From positions 1 to 64,000 of the forward strand of contig JAHLKG010000021.1 of assembly GCA_025526995.1 (NCBI GenBank): 64,000 nucleotides of DNA, in the 5' to 3' direction. The notes under the pieces were generated by a model. The model made no database searches. It saw only the letters and a list, made by a program, of their open reading frames with translations, and was not told the origin of the DNA. How positions within the stretch are numbered: the first letter of the stretch is position 1; each line of letters begins with the position of its first letter. Positions 43,729 through 56,300 of the stretch are shown here, in pieces. This stretch comes from Powellomyces hirtus (Eukaryota > Chytridiomycota > Chytridiomycetes > Spizellomycetales > Powellomycetaceae). A program made the position numbers and the translations under genes.

Positions 43729-45815
43729 ATGTCTGAACAACAAAAGTATGCTGCCTCCCCTTGCACTGAAACTCAAACCCTCCCTCTCCTGCTACTGACA
43801 CTGCCATACCTACCCCATCTTAGGAAAATCCTTCTTCTCGGCACTGGATTTGTTGCGGGTCCGTGCTTGAGGTACCTCTTGCGTCGTGAGGAGAACCTTG
43901 TCACCATCGGTATGGCAACCCGGTCTTTCCGGACGTTGTGACAGCGTTATACTCACTCCCACACCCTCCGTTACTTGTAGCGAGTCGTCGCGTCGAAAGC
44001 GGACAGAAGCTGGCCAACGGCCACAAGCGAGTCACGCCTGTCGCTCTTGACGTGAACAACGATGCCGCTTTGGAGGCGGAGATTGGCAAGCACGATCTGG
44101 TCATCAGGTAACCAGCGGAGACGTCGACGAATAGCTCTGCTTCTTGAAACTCACCGTGTGTCACTACTAGTCTGATCCCCTACACTCATCATGCCCGCGT
44201 TATCGCGGCTGCCGTCAAGCAGAAGAAACACGTCGTAACCACCAGCTACGTGTCCCCTGCTATGCAGGAGTATGATGCCGCGTAAGTGATTCGACATCCA
44301 GATTGTCTTTTCTTTACATCAGGGTGCTCATATCATCGCCCGCAGCGCCAAGGAAGCCGGCATCACCGTTTTCAACGAGATTGGAGTTGACCCTGGCATC
44401 GACCACTTGTACGCCATCAAGACCATTGAAGAAGTGCACGCCGAAGGAGGCAAGGTAACACTGTGCTGCCCATTCCATACTTGACTTGGTCAGAGCTCTG
44501 ATCGTGCGTAGGTCCTCTCATTCCTTTCCTACTGCGGTGGACTCCCTGCCCCGGAGGCGTCAAACAATCCCCTCGGTTACAAATTTAGCTGGAGCTCCCG
44601 TGGTGTGCTTCTTGCTCTCCGCAACAACGCCAAATACGTTGACGGTGGCAAGCCTGTCGATGTCCCGGGCCCGCAGCTCATGGACAGCGCCAAGCCGATC
44701 TACATCTACCCCGCCTTTGCGTTCGAAGGATACCCGAACCGGGACTCTACTCCTTACAACAAGCGGTACAACATCCCCGAATGTCTCACAGTTCTGCGAG
44801 GCACTCTTCGTTACCAAGTAAGGGACTTTCAGCCTGATTCGAACATTATAAGGGAAACGAGCCTTTTATGGATGATTCTTGCTATGTGTAGGGTTTCCCC
44901 AAGTTTATCAAGGTCCTTGTGGCTCTGGGCTTCTTGAACGACGAGGACAAAGACTACCTCAAGGAGGACGCTGCGCCTATCGCCTGGGTATGTTGTCAAC
45001 AATATCTTAGCTCCACGGCACTTTCCAACGTTGCTAACAAAAGGTCCCTTGCAGAAATCCGTTCTTGCCAAGGCGGTGTCCAGCAAGGCGGAAAGCGAAT
45101 CGTGAGTGCCTCTGGAATCGTCAAGATTTCTTTCAGAGTACTGATATTGTATCCGTGTGCAGTGAGCTCGTTCAAGCGGTGCAGAGCAAGGCTGGAATCA
45201 AGGGAGAAGACAGTGACCGCATCATCCACGGCTTGAAATGGTAAGGGACCCAAGGCGCCGTCCGCATGGGTCTGCTGGGCTAAACCATGAGAACAGGTTG
45301 GGCATGTTCTCCGACAAGCCCGTCCACAAGCGCGGCAACCTCCTCGACACTTTGTGTGCTACTCTCGAGGAGAAGATGCAGTATGAGGAGGGAGAACGCG
45401 ACATGGTTATGCTGCAGCACAAATTCGAAATTGAGCTCAAGAACGGAACCAAGGTAAAGATACGAACTGACACCGCTTTTCGTAGGTAAGGAAGCCCTAT
45501 ACTCAAAGATATCTTCCGCAACAGCAAACGCGCACATCCACGGGTCTGTGGTTCGGCGAACCTAATGGCGACACTGCCATGGCCACTACCGTCGGTGTTC
45601 CCTGCGGCATCACCACTCAGCTGATCCTTGACGGTATGTCCAATCACCTTTTATCTGTCAGCTGCCGCGGACATGACACTAAATGTCCTTTGCGTCCCCG
45701 TTCAGGCAAAATAACGCGACGAGGTGTTCTGGCGCCCATGGATATGGAGCTTTGCCAGCCCCTTATCACCGCTCTTGAAGCTGAGGGCATCCGCATGGTT
45801 GATGAGATCTTGTAG
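43729..45815 (+). CDS. LYS9: Saccharopine reductase (NADP+, L-glutamate forming), Lys9
   Basis: Twelve exons: 43729-43745, 43824-43909, 43981-44107, 44171-44281, 44346-44454, 44512-44817, 44892-44987, 45055-45101, 45163-45240, 45297-45453, 45525-45633 and 45706-45815. They give 450 residues, close to the 446 of yeast Lys9. The N-terminal Rossmann motif is KILLLGTGFVAGP. DVNND, LIPYTHHARVI, VTTSYVSPAM, FNEIGVDPGIDHLYAIKTI and FLSYCGGLPAPEASNNPLGY are family hallmarks. The enzyme condenses aminoadipate semialdehyde with glutamate to saccharopine in the fungal alpha-aminoadipate route to lysine. The first exon holds only 17 coding bases. All introns are 54-78 bases with GT..AG borders. Confidence 0.97.
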
Positions 45816-46856
45816 GCTGCGAAAGCGCTACTACACATGATCCGCTGAGACTTTCACCTCATAATGCCAACATTCTGTACATTCTCAATATAAATTTGAT
45901 GTGTCCATTCTCTCATTAATGGTCAGGCGTTGAGACAACATGGACTCTGATGAATTGCCAGAGCTAAAGGAACTGAACATGGAGATGGCGAAAGGTTGCA
46001 AGATTGTGGACATATCTATTTCGTGTTGAGCCCTCGCAGTGCGGAACACTATGCACACCTAGCTAGAGGCGCTTGGGATGTCATACGTTCACCGGCATCT
46101 GAGTCCATTTGTCGGACCTCGTTTATTCGGCAACATGTTCAAAGACATGGTCCCTATGGTATTCTTCTACATCATTGCTTTGAACTATTTCTTTCAAGAT
46201 CTCAATGTAAATAGAAATCCGTAACTTTCCACAATCAGCGTTGCCAACGATGAATGACAAGTACGAAACGCCCCATTCAGTCAGTCAATGTCGTCAGAGT
46301 CATCCTCGATGGTATACTCTGGCCACGCCAAGTCTGCGCTCAGTTGAACTCGACTAAAAACGATCGGTATCCTGCGGGTGCGTGGAAACAGTCACATCTG
46401 CCAGTTCAAGTTGTCAGTAGACCAGCCCTCAGCGCGGAAGGGGTCTGGGGTTTCCAACCCTCTCCGCTGATCTGAGCATACACCACATTCAAGAAAATAC
46501 GCACGAGCAAGAATCGCCTTTTTCATCGTCAGCATCCTCGTCGTTTGACCAACATCTGCTTTCCCCCGGGATGTGCACAGAGAGGTTTGGCAGACCCCCC
46601 AGTGCTTGGTCTCGATACAATCCGTTTTGTACTTTTTCTACAGTACAACCGTCATGTTGGAGTCGTGAACACAAGATATATGATTTAGCTTGGCCAAGAT
46701 GAACTACAAAGTGTTGGATCTAAGGTATTCCGACATGTCATCGGAGAGTCGGAGACCTCCGCTCCTATGGTCACACAGATGACGCACTTGCCAATAGTGT
46801 TCAACCTTGAAAGTCTCTCTTCCCGTCTGTCAGCCCCAACCTACTGTACCCCACCA
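45816..46856. other. Intergenic region between LYS9 and F-box gene
   Basis: About 1 kb with short broken frames; nothing recognised. An alternative F-box start lies inside at 46767. Confidence 0.5.
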
Positions 46857-47539
46857 ATGCCCACACACCATCTCCCACCGGAACTGTGGGGCTCTATCCT
46901 CTCCCGCCTTCCTCCCGCATTTCTCCAAGTCGTCGCCCGCCGAGTCTCGCGGAAATGGAATCAGATCGTCCAGGACCTGTTGCCACTCGCTCTCGCACCC
47001 CCGCTTCCGCAAGTGCACGTCCGCCTCCAGTTGGATTCGCCTGCGGGCTACACCTACACGATACACTCCCACTCGCTACAGTTTGCGTTTGAGGCGGAAC
47101 GCCTCACCTGTGCGGTGACAATGTCGGACAAGTCTGATGCATTTCACCGGACGTCTGTTTCCCACAGTTTATGGTACGGGTTAGGGTTCCCAGTATTCGT
47201 TTTTGATCATGCCCCAATTTATCAACCATTCTCGCTCATTTTAGGGACGACATCAAGTGGCCAATTTTGTTGGCCGAATCCAACAACGCAAGCAACAAAA
47301 CCAAAGACACCGACACGGGAACACATCTGGAGTGGATATTTACGATCGACAGCGTGATCCACGACGCGGATATCCGCCAGGCCTCGTCCCGTTCGCCCTG
47401 GAACCTCTGGTACTCGGTCAAACCCGCCCCGGGCGCGGCCGGCGACGCGGGGGTGAAGGAGATCTGCGTGGAGAAAATGACGGTTTCGTTGACTGACGCC
47501 CACGAATGGAACGTGCCCTTGCCGATGAACAAAACATGA
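46857..47539 (+). CDS. F-box protein
   Basis: Two exons, 46857-47173 and 47245-47539, give 203 residues. The N-terminal F-box (LPPELWGSILSRLPPAFLQV then VSRKWNQIV, residues 6-40) would bind Skp1 in an SCF ubiquitin ligase. The remainder (YTYTIHSHSLQFAFEAERLT; HLEWIFTIDSVIHD; CVEKMTVSLTDAHEWNVPLP) is beta-rich and not a known repeat. It probably recognises an unknown substrate, or the protein acts with few partners given its small size. The in-frame ATG at 46767 could extend the protein by 30 residues. Confidence 0.78.
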
Positions 47540-48406
47540 TTTTACAAGGTGGATCTCGTGCGCACCAAAAAGAAAAGCGTTTTTGCAGCAAGCGGAGGCG
47601 GAACACCCCTGGATGGGTTTGGTCACAGATGATACATAGAACACCTTTCGATAGAGAATCCAGCATATAGAACTGTTCCGTTGTGTGCCTGAAAAGAGCG
47701 TGCCGGTCAAAGCAAGCATCGCCGCGCCCCCAACTCCCGTCATCACATTTTTTTGCTCTGTTGATGTGGGCATAGCGGTGTATCTAGGATCCCGGATGGA
47801 ATGCGTAGAATAAAAAAAGTACTGTTTCGCGCTGGGGCATGGTTGTTGCGTGGGAGGCCACGTTTGCAAAGAGGTGGACGTCGAAAGAAGGCGGGGTACG
47901 TGCAATGGATGGAGTTGCAGAAAGGCATCTTGCAGTTGGAGTTGCCTGTCGAATAGAGAAACATGGGAGCATGGTCATCCAGATGGCGTTCCCGTGGTGC
48001 TGATCCGGCTCATCCGAGCTCTTAGTCAGATCCACGCAGTCTTTATTGAAGGAAATCGCATGGCCATGAGTGCACGGTGACGGCATTGCATTGTCAAGTC
48101 CCCCGTGAGAGAGATACCTCCCTGGGAACATGCGCAGTGAGCGTCGTCAATCTGCTTTGTGCGAGCGGGACAGCAGGAGAGAGAATGATGTCAATATGTC
48201 AGCGTCAACCAGCAGTCCGCAGAAAGCGCAGGACAGATGGTATAGATTCTTCAAGCGGGTCCCTCGAGCAGGCCAACGACATGTTTTGCCCAAAGTCCAT
48301 CCATCGCGAGTACAGAGGGCAAACGATATTCGTTTTCATGTTCGCAATATATATGTGCAATAAATAAATGCCCCTCGTCTACATACTTCTATGTTATGCG
48401 GATTTC
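47540..48406. other. Convergent intergenic spacer
   Basis: 3' regions of the F-box gene and the DEAH helicase gene. No gene seen. Confidence 0.5.
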
Positions 48407-51400
48407 TCAAAAATCACTGTCTCCGTCGCTAACGTCGTCGACCACGGGTCGCTTCTGCTTCCTCTTTCCCGCGCCACCCGAATTCGCAATCTCAGTGACA
48501 CTCCTACACAACTCGCCTCTTCTTACTTTATCCTTCTCGTCATCATCATCATCTGGCGTGAGCAGGACCGCAGGTGGCCAGTACTGTCTCAGGGCAGCAT
48601 GGAACTCGTCTGGGACCCACTGCAGGTACGCATCGAGGAGGAAGGACATTGATGTGTACTTGTCGTCCTTTTTGGTGCGCTGTTCCTGCTGCCAATGGGC
48701 AACGAGTTTGGCGCGCGAGTCGATGCCCGCTGCAAACAGGGCGCTGACCAGGGCAGTCACTTTGGCTTGCGAGCTGCCCCATTCTTTGGTGATCGTGATT
48801 GTCTTGGTTGCGAGGAATGGGTACAAACGAGCAAAGATCTCCTCGTCCTCGGGTTTCACAGCTCCGTTTTTGTTGGTCTTTTTCTTGGGCTTGGCGACTG
48901 GTTGTTGCAGGTGCTTTTGTAACCAGACCGGGTTCATAAGATCAATCTTGCCCTCGATCAATCGGCGGGCGAACCATTTACACCGGTCTTGGAGTTTCGG
49001 TAGCTCGACCTCCTTGGCAGGGAGGTCCCACATCTTGGGTCCAAAATTGGGTACACAGAAACCAATAATTTTATCGTGCGCAGGGTCCCAGCGAGGTTCG
49101 GGCTGTTCCACAACTTTGCCCAGACGGCAGAGAGATTTAGGCGCAACGTTTGCAATCCATCCCGGCTCGACGATCGAGACGCCCTTCATCCAGAGACTCG
49201 TCAATTCTGTTCCGTCGGGGGCCTGAAGCGTCGAGTTGGATCGCGTTGCGACGATCCCAGAGTTGTCGTTCGAAATCTTCTCTTCCCGCCCCTGCAGCTC
49301 TTCGTAGGCTACGTACTGCGAGGCCGCTTCCCGATACAGGCAGCTGGAGGGGTGGATTCTGCACACTTCGGTTTTGCTGCCGGTCATGGTCCTGTAGACG
49401 GGGACGTACTTTTTGCCGCCATAGCCTTTGCTGGTCTCCTCATCCAACTTGGCGACGCGGTCTACGAAGCCGGCAAGAATGACTTGGAGGATGGCGGCGG
49501 ATTCGCGCGCATCGGGTCGGGCAAGATTTGGGTCTACGCACAGGGCTTTCACGGATGGATAGAGCTGCTTGTGCTGGGATTCACCAAGACTGACTTTGAC
49601 GAGGTTGGTGAGCTGTTGACGCAGTTTGCGCATTTCATCCATCGACTTGGCGCGCATAAAGTGCTTCTCGCAGAATGCGTTCGGGTTGCCGTTTTTGCGA
49701 CCAGTTTCAAAGGTATGCGCTCCGATCGCCGACAACAAGCGCAAGGCGTCAGACGTAGGTGGCGTCTCCTTGTTCCTGCACGAAAACTGCAGCATGATAT
49801 TATGGAACGATGCTCGCTTCTGGTCCAACCGCTGCTTCTCGTCATCGTCTTCATCCATGCCAGCTTCATCCTCGGATTCTGTTTGTATTCTGCCAATGAT
49901 GTCCTCGTCGCGGATGAACGGGTCGCCAACTGACAGGCCCGCAACAATCGCAATGACGTACGCCAAGATATTTCCTGGCTGTGACGCTGCAACAATGATC
50001 ATCTTGGCATATCGGGGTGAGACGGGGAACTTGGCCATGATCTTGCCCAGCTCAGTGATTTTGTTCCCGTCCGTGTCCGACAATGCATTGAGATTGATCA
50101 GGAGTTTCTCGGCCGCCCTCAGATTGTCGCGGCCCGGTGGAGTTGGGAACGGGAATCCGACAACGTTATTAATGCCCATGCTTTTCATTTGCAGCACAAC
50201 GCCTTCAATGGGAATCCGCAAGATCTCGGGCTGGGAGAACTGCTCAAAGTAGTCATTGAAGACCGCGGAGCTGAAAAGCCGGTAGCAGTGTCCGGGCCCG
50301 GTACGTCCCGCACGACCTGCTCTCTGATCCGCTGACGCACGGGACGTCCAGCACACTTGGTAGGTCTGCACGCCAGAGTGCGTGTCGAAACGTCGCTCCT
50401 TCACTTTTCCGCAGTCTACGACATATTTGATGCCAGGTATGGTCAGAGATGTTTCTGCCACGTTGGTTGCTACGACAACCAATCGCGTTCCGGGCGGCGG
50501 GGCGTCAAATACTCGCATCTGGGCTTCTGTTGGCAGCAGGGAGTATAGCGGCAACACATGCAGCGGGAGAGCTTGGTCCTTGGTTGCGGGAGCTGTGAAA
50601 GACACCGCCTCTTCTTCATCCTCACTCAATCCGCCCAGGATCTCCACGTCCTCTTCTTCGTCGTCCTCGTCATCACCGTCCGCATTGTCGTTGTCGTCAA
50701 AATCGTCCGTGCCGCGGCCCATCTCGACATCAGCATCCGCAGCATCATCTGCTTCTTCGAACAGGCTTTCTCCACCCTTGGATTTCTTGCTACCCCTCTG
50801 CTCTTCCAGCTTGTTCTTGTCCTCCCCTGTGCCCTTTCGAAGCGGGAACTCTTTGCGTAGCTTCCGAACCAAAATTTGGATTTCCTGTTGTCCACTCATG
50901 AAAACAAGAATGCCGCCTGGCGGGAGGTTCATGTGGATTTTGGATATCTTTTTGAATGCTTCAGAGCTATAGTCCACATCCGGGGTTTTCTTGTTGTAAT
51001 GAATGACGACCTTGTGTTGTCTTCCATCAACTTGAACCACGGGTGGCCTCTGCACGACAGGGAACAACGTCTCGTTCATGGTGAAGTCCTCTACTCGCAG
51101 GGTTGCAGACATGATCACCAACTTGAGAGGCTTCACTCCAGCAATCTTTCCAGAATTTCGCAGACTGACAATTCTCGTCAACCAGCCAATGAGCACGTCA
51201 GTGCCAATCGTCCGCTCGTGCGCCTCATCAATGATGATACACGAGTACTTCGACAGAAGCAGGTCCGCAGGTCCAGCTGTGCTATTCTTGTTTTGTGCCT
51301 CCCCTCCAGCAGCTACACTCAATTCCCGAAGCAAAATACCATCGGTCATGAACTTGATGCGAGTGTTCTGGTTCGTCTCACCCCTGTCGTACCGAACCTG

Positions 51401-52916
51401 GTAGGCCACTTCTCCCTTGTTGAGGGCCATTTCCTCGGCGACACGACGCGCCATGGACATGGCTGCCACTCGACGAGGCTGCGTGATGCCCACCATGCCG
51501 GGAAACTGCGGGTGTTTTGGATTTCCGAAGCCAGCTTCGTAGAGGAACTGTGGAACCTGTGTGGTTTTTCCGGAACCGGTTTCACCACAGAGGATGGTTA
51601 CATCGTTGTTCACGATTGCTTCCATGATTGGCTGTTCTTCCATCACCACCGGCAGCGATATTCGCGCTAACTGAATGCTTTCTGGTCGATTTATTGGGAC
51701 ATGGAAGGCAGGAGGGGTGGGCACTCCCTTCGTTGGTTTGGCCACGCTGGGTTTTGGGGCTGCTGCCTTCGTTTTGGATGAAACAGGACCCATCTTCTTG
51801 CTTGGGAGAGGAAGAGACTCGCCATCTACCACATCGGCAGCCCACATGTCCTTCTTCTTCGTGACGGTCTCTTCGTCTTCTGCCTCGCTATTGCCGTCTT
51901 TGTCAGACTCCTCATTGTTCGAAACAGACGCATCGGTGTTGCTACCATCATCGCTATCACTAGCAACCACGGGAGCTGCTTTCTTCTTCTGCTGCTTCTT
52001 CTTCTTGCGCTTTGGTATCACAAACTCTCCTGTTTCTGCTCCGTCTTCCGCCTTTCTCTTCAGAGCCCCTCCAAAGGTCGGTTTCAGTGACGAGCCAAAT
52101 ACCGGTGGTGCAGGTGATGCCACAGTTTCTTTTGTGATGTGCGCATCAAACACTTGCACATCAGCGGGGCCAGCCAGGGCGGAACCAAAAGCAAGACCCA
52201 CAATTCCGATTGGTTTCTCCGGTTGCTTCTCCGCGTTGGAAGGTGCAACGGTATGTTCGCCGGTAACTGGTAAAGCACCCTCTGCCTCGACGTCGCTTTC
52301 GTCGTCATCCGATTCCTCGTACTCCTCGACTTCCTTTTCCACAGTGAGATTTATGCTTTTGTCTGAACGAGCGATACCGGCTCGCTCCTCCAATAGTGCT
52401 TGTCGCAGTTTTTCACGAGCCGTCAGTTTCTGTGCGAGAAGAAGGTGTTAAGGCACCGCGGCCTTTCTAACAGGATCAGCGTCAGCCGCTTCTTACCGTT
52501 TGCCCAAAGGCTTTGCTAGACCGCAACAAGCCAGATGAGAACTGCGTCTCGCCCAGCTTCTTCAGCAGCGATACTCTTTCCTCCTTCTTCAACTGCTTCT
52601 CAATAAACTTCTCCAACCGTTTCTTCTTCTTCGACGTCACTTTGCCTGTCGGTTCCTCCGGTAGGAAACTCAAGTCGACGTTGCTAGGACCGTTTTCCCC
52701 AGGTATTATGATATCCGGGATGACCGAAGCCGAGGCCGAATATGTGACTTCCTGATTGCTGGTTTCATTCGCGGACGGTGTTGTCGCGGCCACTGAACGC
52801 TTCTGCTTGAGTTTCTTGAGACCTCCGTCTCGAGCGGCAGGATGTGGTTTGGCGGTCTTGGCCAGGTGCGAGCCTGCCCTCGCCTTTTCATTGTAACGTG
52901 GCCTTAGTTTTCCCAT
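48407..52916 (-). CDS. DEAH-box RNA helicase DHR1/Ecm16 (DHX37), ribosome biogenesis
   Basis: Two exons, 52916-52497 and 52429-48407, with a 67-base intron, give 1480 residues, longer than yeast Ecm16 (1267). The N-terminus is basic (MGKLRPRYNEKARAGSHLAK). A long acidic and Lys-rich leader follows. The helicase core has GETGSGKTTQVPQF near residue 420, TQPRRVAAMS, DEAHERTIGTDVLIG near residue 540, SATLRVEDF, VATNVAETSLTIPGI and the motif VI variant QRAGRAGRTGPG. An acidic insert (DDFDDNDNADGDDEDDEEED) lies between the RecA lobes. HA2 and OB domains come next, and the tail ends VVDDVSDGDSDF. In yeast, Dhr1 releases U3 snoRNA from 18S pre-rRNA in the nucleolus. Assignment to DHX37 rests on the leader, insert and C-terminal order. 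Confidence 0.93.
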
Positions 52917-53079
52917 TAGGTACTGGTACGCTTGGAAATGTCGATTTCCAAGACTATGTAAGTGAGTAGCAGGAAAGGTCAAAGAAATGTTGAGTTGTGC
53001 TTACGTAGCTTCTGGTTCCAGCCATAAAGGACTGGAGTTCTACAGAATGTTTGCCGCGGCTAGCGCTGTATGTGCATCA
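52917..53079. promoter_or_regulatory. Upstream region of DHR1 gene
   Basis: Short spacer to the tRNA-Gln; no other feature seen. Confidence 0.4.
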
Positions 53080-53151
53080 GGTTCTATGGTGTAGCGGTTA
53101 GCACTCAAGACTCTGAATCTTGCGACCCGAGTTCGATTCTCGGTAGGACCT
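53080..53151 (+). tRNA. tRNA-Gln (anticodon CTG), copy 2
   Basis: Identical in sequence to the copy at 40756-40827, on the opposite strand, and followed by a TTTTTT terminator at about 53156-53161. Confidence 0.95.
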
Positions 53152-53393
53152 GTACTTTTTTGAAATTTTAACTTTCACGCGCATGTCGTCAAGCGCCAGA
53201 CTAAGCCTCAGCTCACGTAACGCGCACGCCACACGCTTTCGTTCAATCAGCAGGTGAAAGGTTCATTGTCGTTAATTTTGCTCTCGGTTTTTTTCCTCGG
53301 TCTTCTCGGATGCCCTCCTCGCTTCTGAATTGAGTGATCTTGCGCAATTGGCACCTTACTTCTGCCAGTGCTGCAAGACATTGTTTATTTAAA

Positions 53394-56300
53394 ATGGACT
53401 CGCAACCCCGTCCGGAACCTCTGCCCCTGGCGAGATACATGGCTCGCTCTTCAAGTATGGAACCACCGTCAAAAGGGGCGACAACAGTACCACCAGGACC
53501 AGAGATTTTCCAACAACCCACTGCAACTGCAACAGCACCAACAATCCCACCTCCTGGATCCCCCAATTTCGCACGAGGCGCCGTTCCTCGAGACCTGTTT
53601 GGCAGCGCCTATCGCGCGCCGCGCAATGATCGCGACGGGACAATGCTGGGTACAGCACCTTCTCCAAGTAGGACGCGCGTATGGACTGGACCAGCTCTGC
53701 CGCCTTTTAAAGGGCCCGCCTCCCCATTACCAAACTACGTGGCCCGATCGAGTAGCAGCGGCAGCAATAATAGCAAGCACAACAGCACCATGTCCCCTCG
53801 CGAGCTGGTCGTAGAGGCACTTGGAAGCTACCTTGTTGACGAGACGTTCTCCAACAGCATTGACGATGTCGGGACGGGTGATGTCGCCTATATCGTCACC
53901 GGCAAAGGTTTGAAGACATCTTCGCATTCCTCCTCAAACACCAGCAACAACACCAGCAACGCAACCACCAGCATCGCATCCCGCCGCCTCCGCCCAATCC
54001 CAGCACCAGCACCACCATTCCGCCAACAAGTCGACTCCTCACCCGTACATGCCGTGCGCCTGTCTGCCGCTCGCCGCGCCTCCAGCCCATCCCTCGTCAC
54101 CCCCGACCTCAGCTACGCCTTCGATATCGACGCCGTCGACAACGCCGTCCCCCCGCGCCGCGCTTCCGCCGATTCGTCCTTTGGCCGTTCCACAGACGAT
54201 ATGCCCTGCCCACCCACCGCGGGCATTACCCGCAACCGATCCACATTCACCATGAGCTCCAGCGTGGGGAGTCTGACAAAACCGTGGGATGACGCCGCAA
54301 AGCGTCGAACTCCAGATGAGGGCGTCCGAGCTTCCTTGCGAAACCTTGCAAACATGTCGTCGGCTAAAGGTAGCCGGATTCCGTCTTCACTGGCCTCCAC
54401 GGGCACCCTGATCAAAGACAAGGCTATCAAGCACATCAAAACGGTAGGTGGGATGCTGCTGCTGTGCACTTCTTGTAGCAACCCCTTTGTTTAAGAATGG
54501 GCATACACGCATGTCCGTCAAAATGTTCTTCGCTAACGACCCTCATTTGACTCGTAGCCGTCGGGCGGCAAGTACGACGGAGAGATTTTGGACATACTAG
54601 AAATCTCTCCCAAAGACTTTGCAGTAAGCGATGGGAAATGTTACTCTGGTCCCTGTCTGCTCATCCTGATGCAGAAGGTTCTTTGTCACACTCCTTCTAG
54701 CGCCAGCTCACTTTGATGGACAGTCAAGTATTTCGCGATGTGCCGCGCGAGGAACTCGCCTCGATCGCCTGGACGGGGCCCGACAAGAGTGTGCGCGCTC
54801 CGCGGATTGTTGCTACAACGCACCATTTCAACCAGGTGCATTAACAATCTCCCCACCTCGCTCGCGTCTTGCAAACTTGACCAACGCTTTGTTTCCTTTT
54901 GTGATATGCTTCTTTCAGGTCGCATTGTGGGTCGCTGAACAGATTGTCCTGGCCGAGAAGATCAAGCGACGGTTCCAGCTTGTGTGTCATTTCATCGGTG
55001 TCGCAAAGGTACACTTGACAAGAACCTGGACAATAGCATTCCGCGAAATGCCCACGGACGAGGTCTCCTGGCAAATGTATACTGACCAACCGCATCTCTC
55101 ATTTGCTCAAACAACCACAGTACTGTCTCGACCTGAACAACTTCAACGGGCTACGAAGCATTACCGCAGGGCTGCAGTCCACTCCCGTCCACCGACTAGA
55201 ACGAACGTGGGCTGTAAGTTCCGAGCAAGTCCGCCAATTTGCTACACTCTGCCTTGCAGCCAACCAACTAAAGTATTGTGTGGTTCTTACAGATGGTTGG
55301 GCGACGCGAGAAAGCCGTTTTTGATAAAATGTGTGATCTTATGTCGCCATTAAGCAACAGCGAATCGTACCGCAGACGTCTCGCCGAAGCCAAGTCACCG
55401 TGCGTGCCGTACTTGGGTATGTGGAGCAAGAAAGGAGAAAGGCGCAAGGGGTGTTTTTTTTTTTTTGGTTCTCATTGAGCAAATTTCTTACTAGGGATGT
55501 GGCTTGGTGATCTCACGTTCTTGAATGAGTGCATCAAAAAGGAGCGGGAGGATCCGGCGCGGGCTCAGCAGGCGCTTGAACGGCAGGCACAGGTAAATGA
55601 AGCAGATCAAAAACACATGTAATCTTACCATGACATGTGTATCACTCGAGTGCCATGTGATGCGAGAAGATTGCGAAGAAAGAAGATGTCGTTGACACAT
55701 AATTTTACGTGCGGGCCTTCCATAGATTGATGCTCTACTGGACGATATAGCACGGTACCAGCAGAATAGCGTGTATCCGCAGCTCGAGGTCGTTACCGCG
55801 ATCCAAGACTCTATAACCTCGTTCCAGATCGTCGGCGACGTCCACAAAATCGAAGACGAGCAATACCAAAGGAGTCGAGTGGTTGAGCCAAAGAGAACGG
55901 GAGCCGGGGCGGGTGGCGTTGATGCCGGAGGTGTTGTGGTTGGGGTAGCAGGTAGTAAGAGCGGGACGATCAAGGGTATCCGCAACCGGATGCGGGGGAA
56001 CAGCGGGTCGGTGCGGTGCGAACCTGTCAATAACGGGTTGTTGGAACTGCATCTGGCGAGGAGTTTGGATGGGGACAGTCGGCATAATATTTTGGAAGAC
56101 CCGACTACCTCGCCTCTCGGAACTCTTGATAACGAGCGTCAACCGCAGCAGCTAAATCGCCCGATGGATGAGACGGTCACGGCTGGGGCGCGCAAAGACC
56201 GGAAACATCAGCATGGGTACCATCATCACCGGTCGGGCAGTTCCTCACCGCACACGCACATCAACAGCAACAAGTCGTCCGCCGAGGGCGGGTTGCAAGT

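Noticed and set aside
47222..47905. 227-codon minus-strand frame over the F-box gene end
   Set aside because: Overlaps the conserved second F-box exon and has no recognisable domain or splice support.
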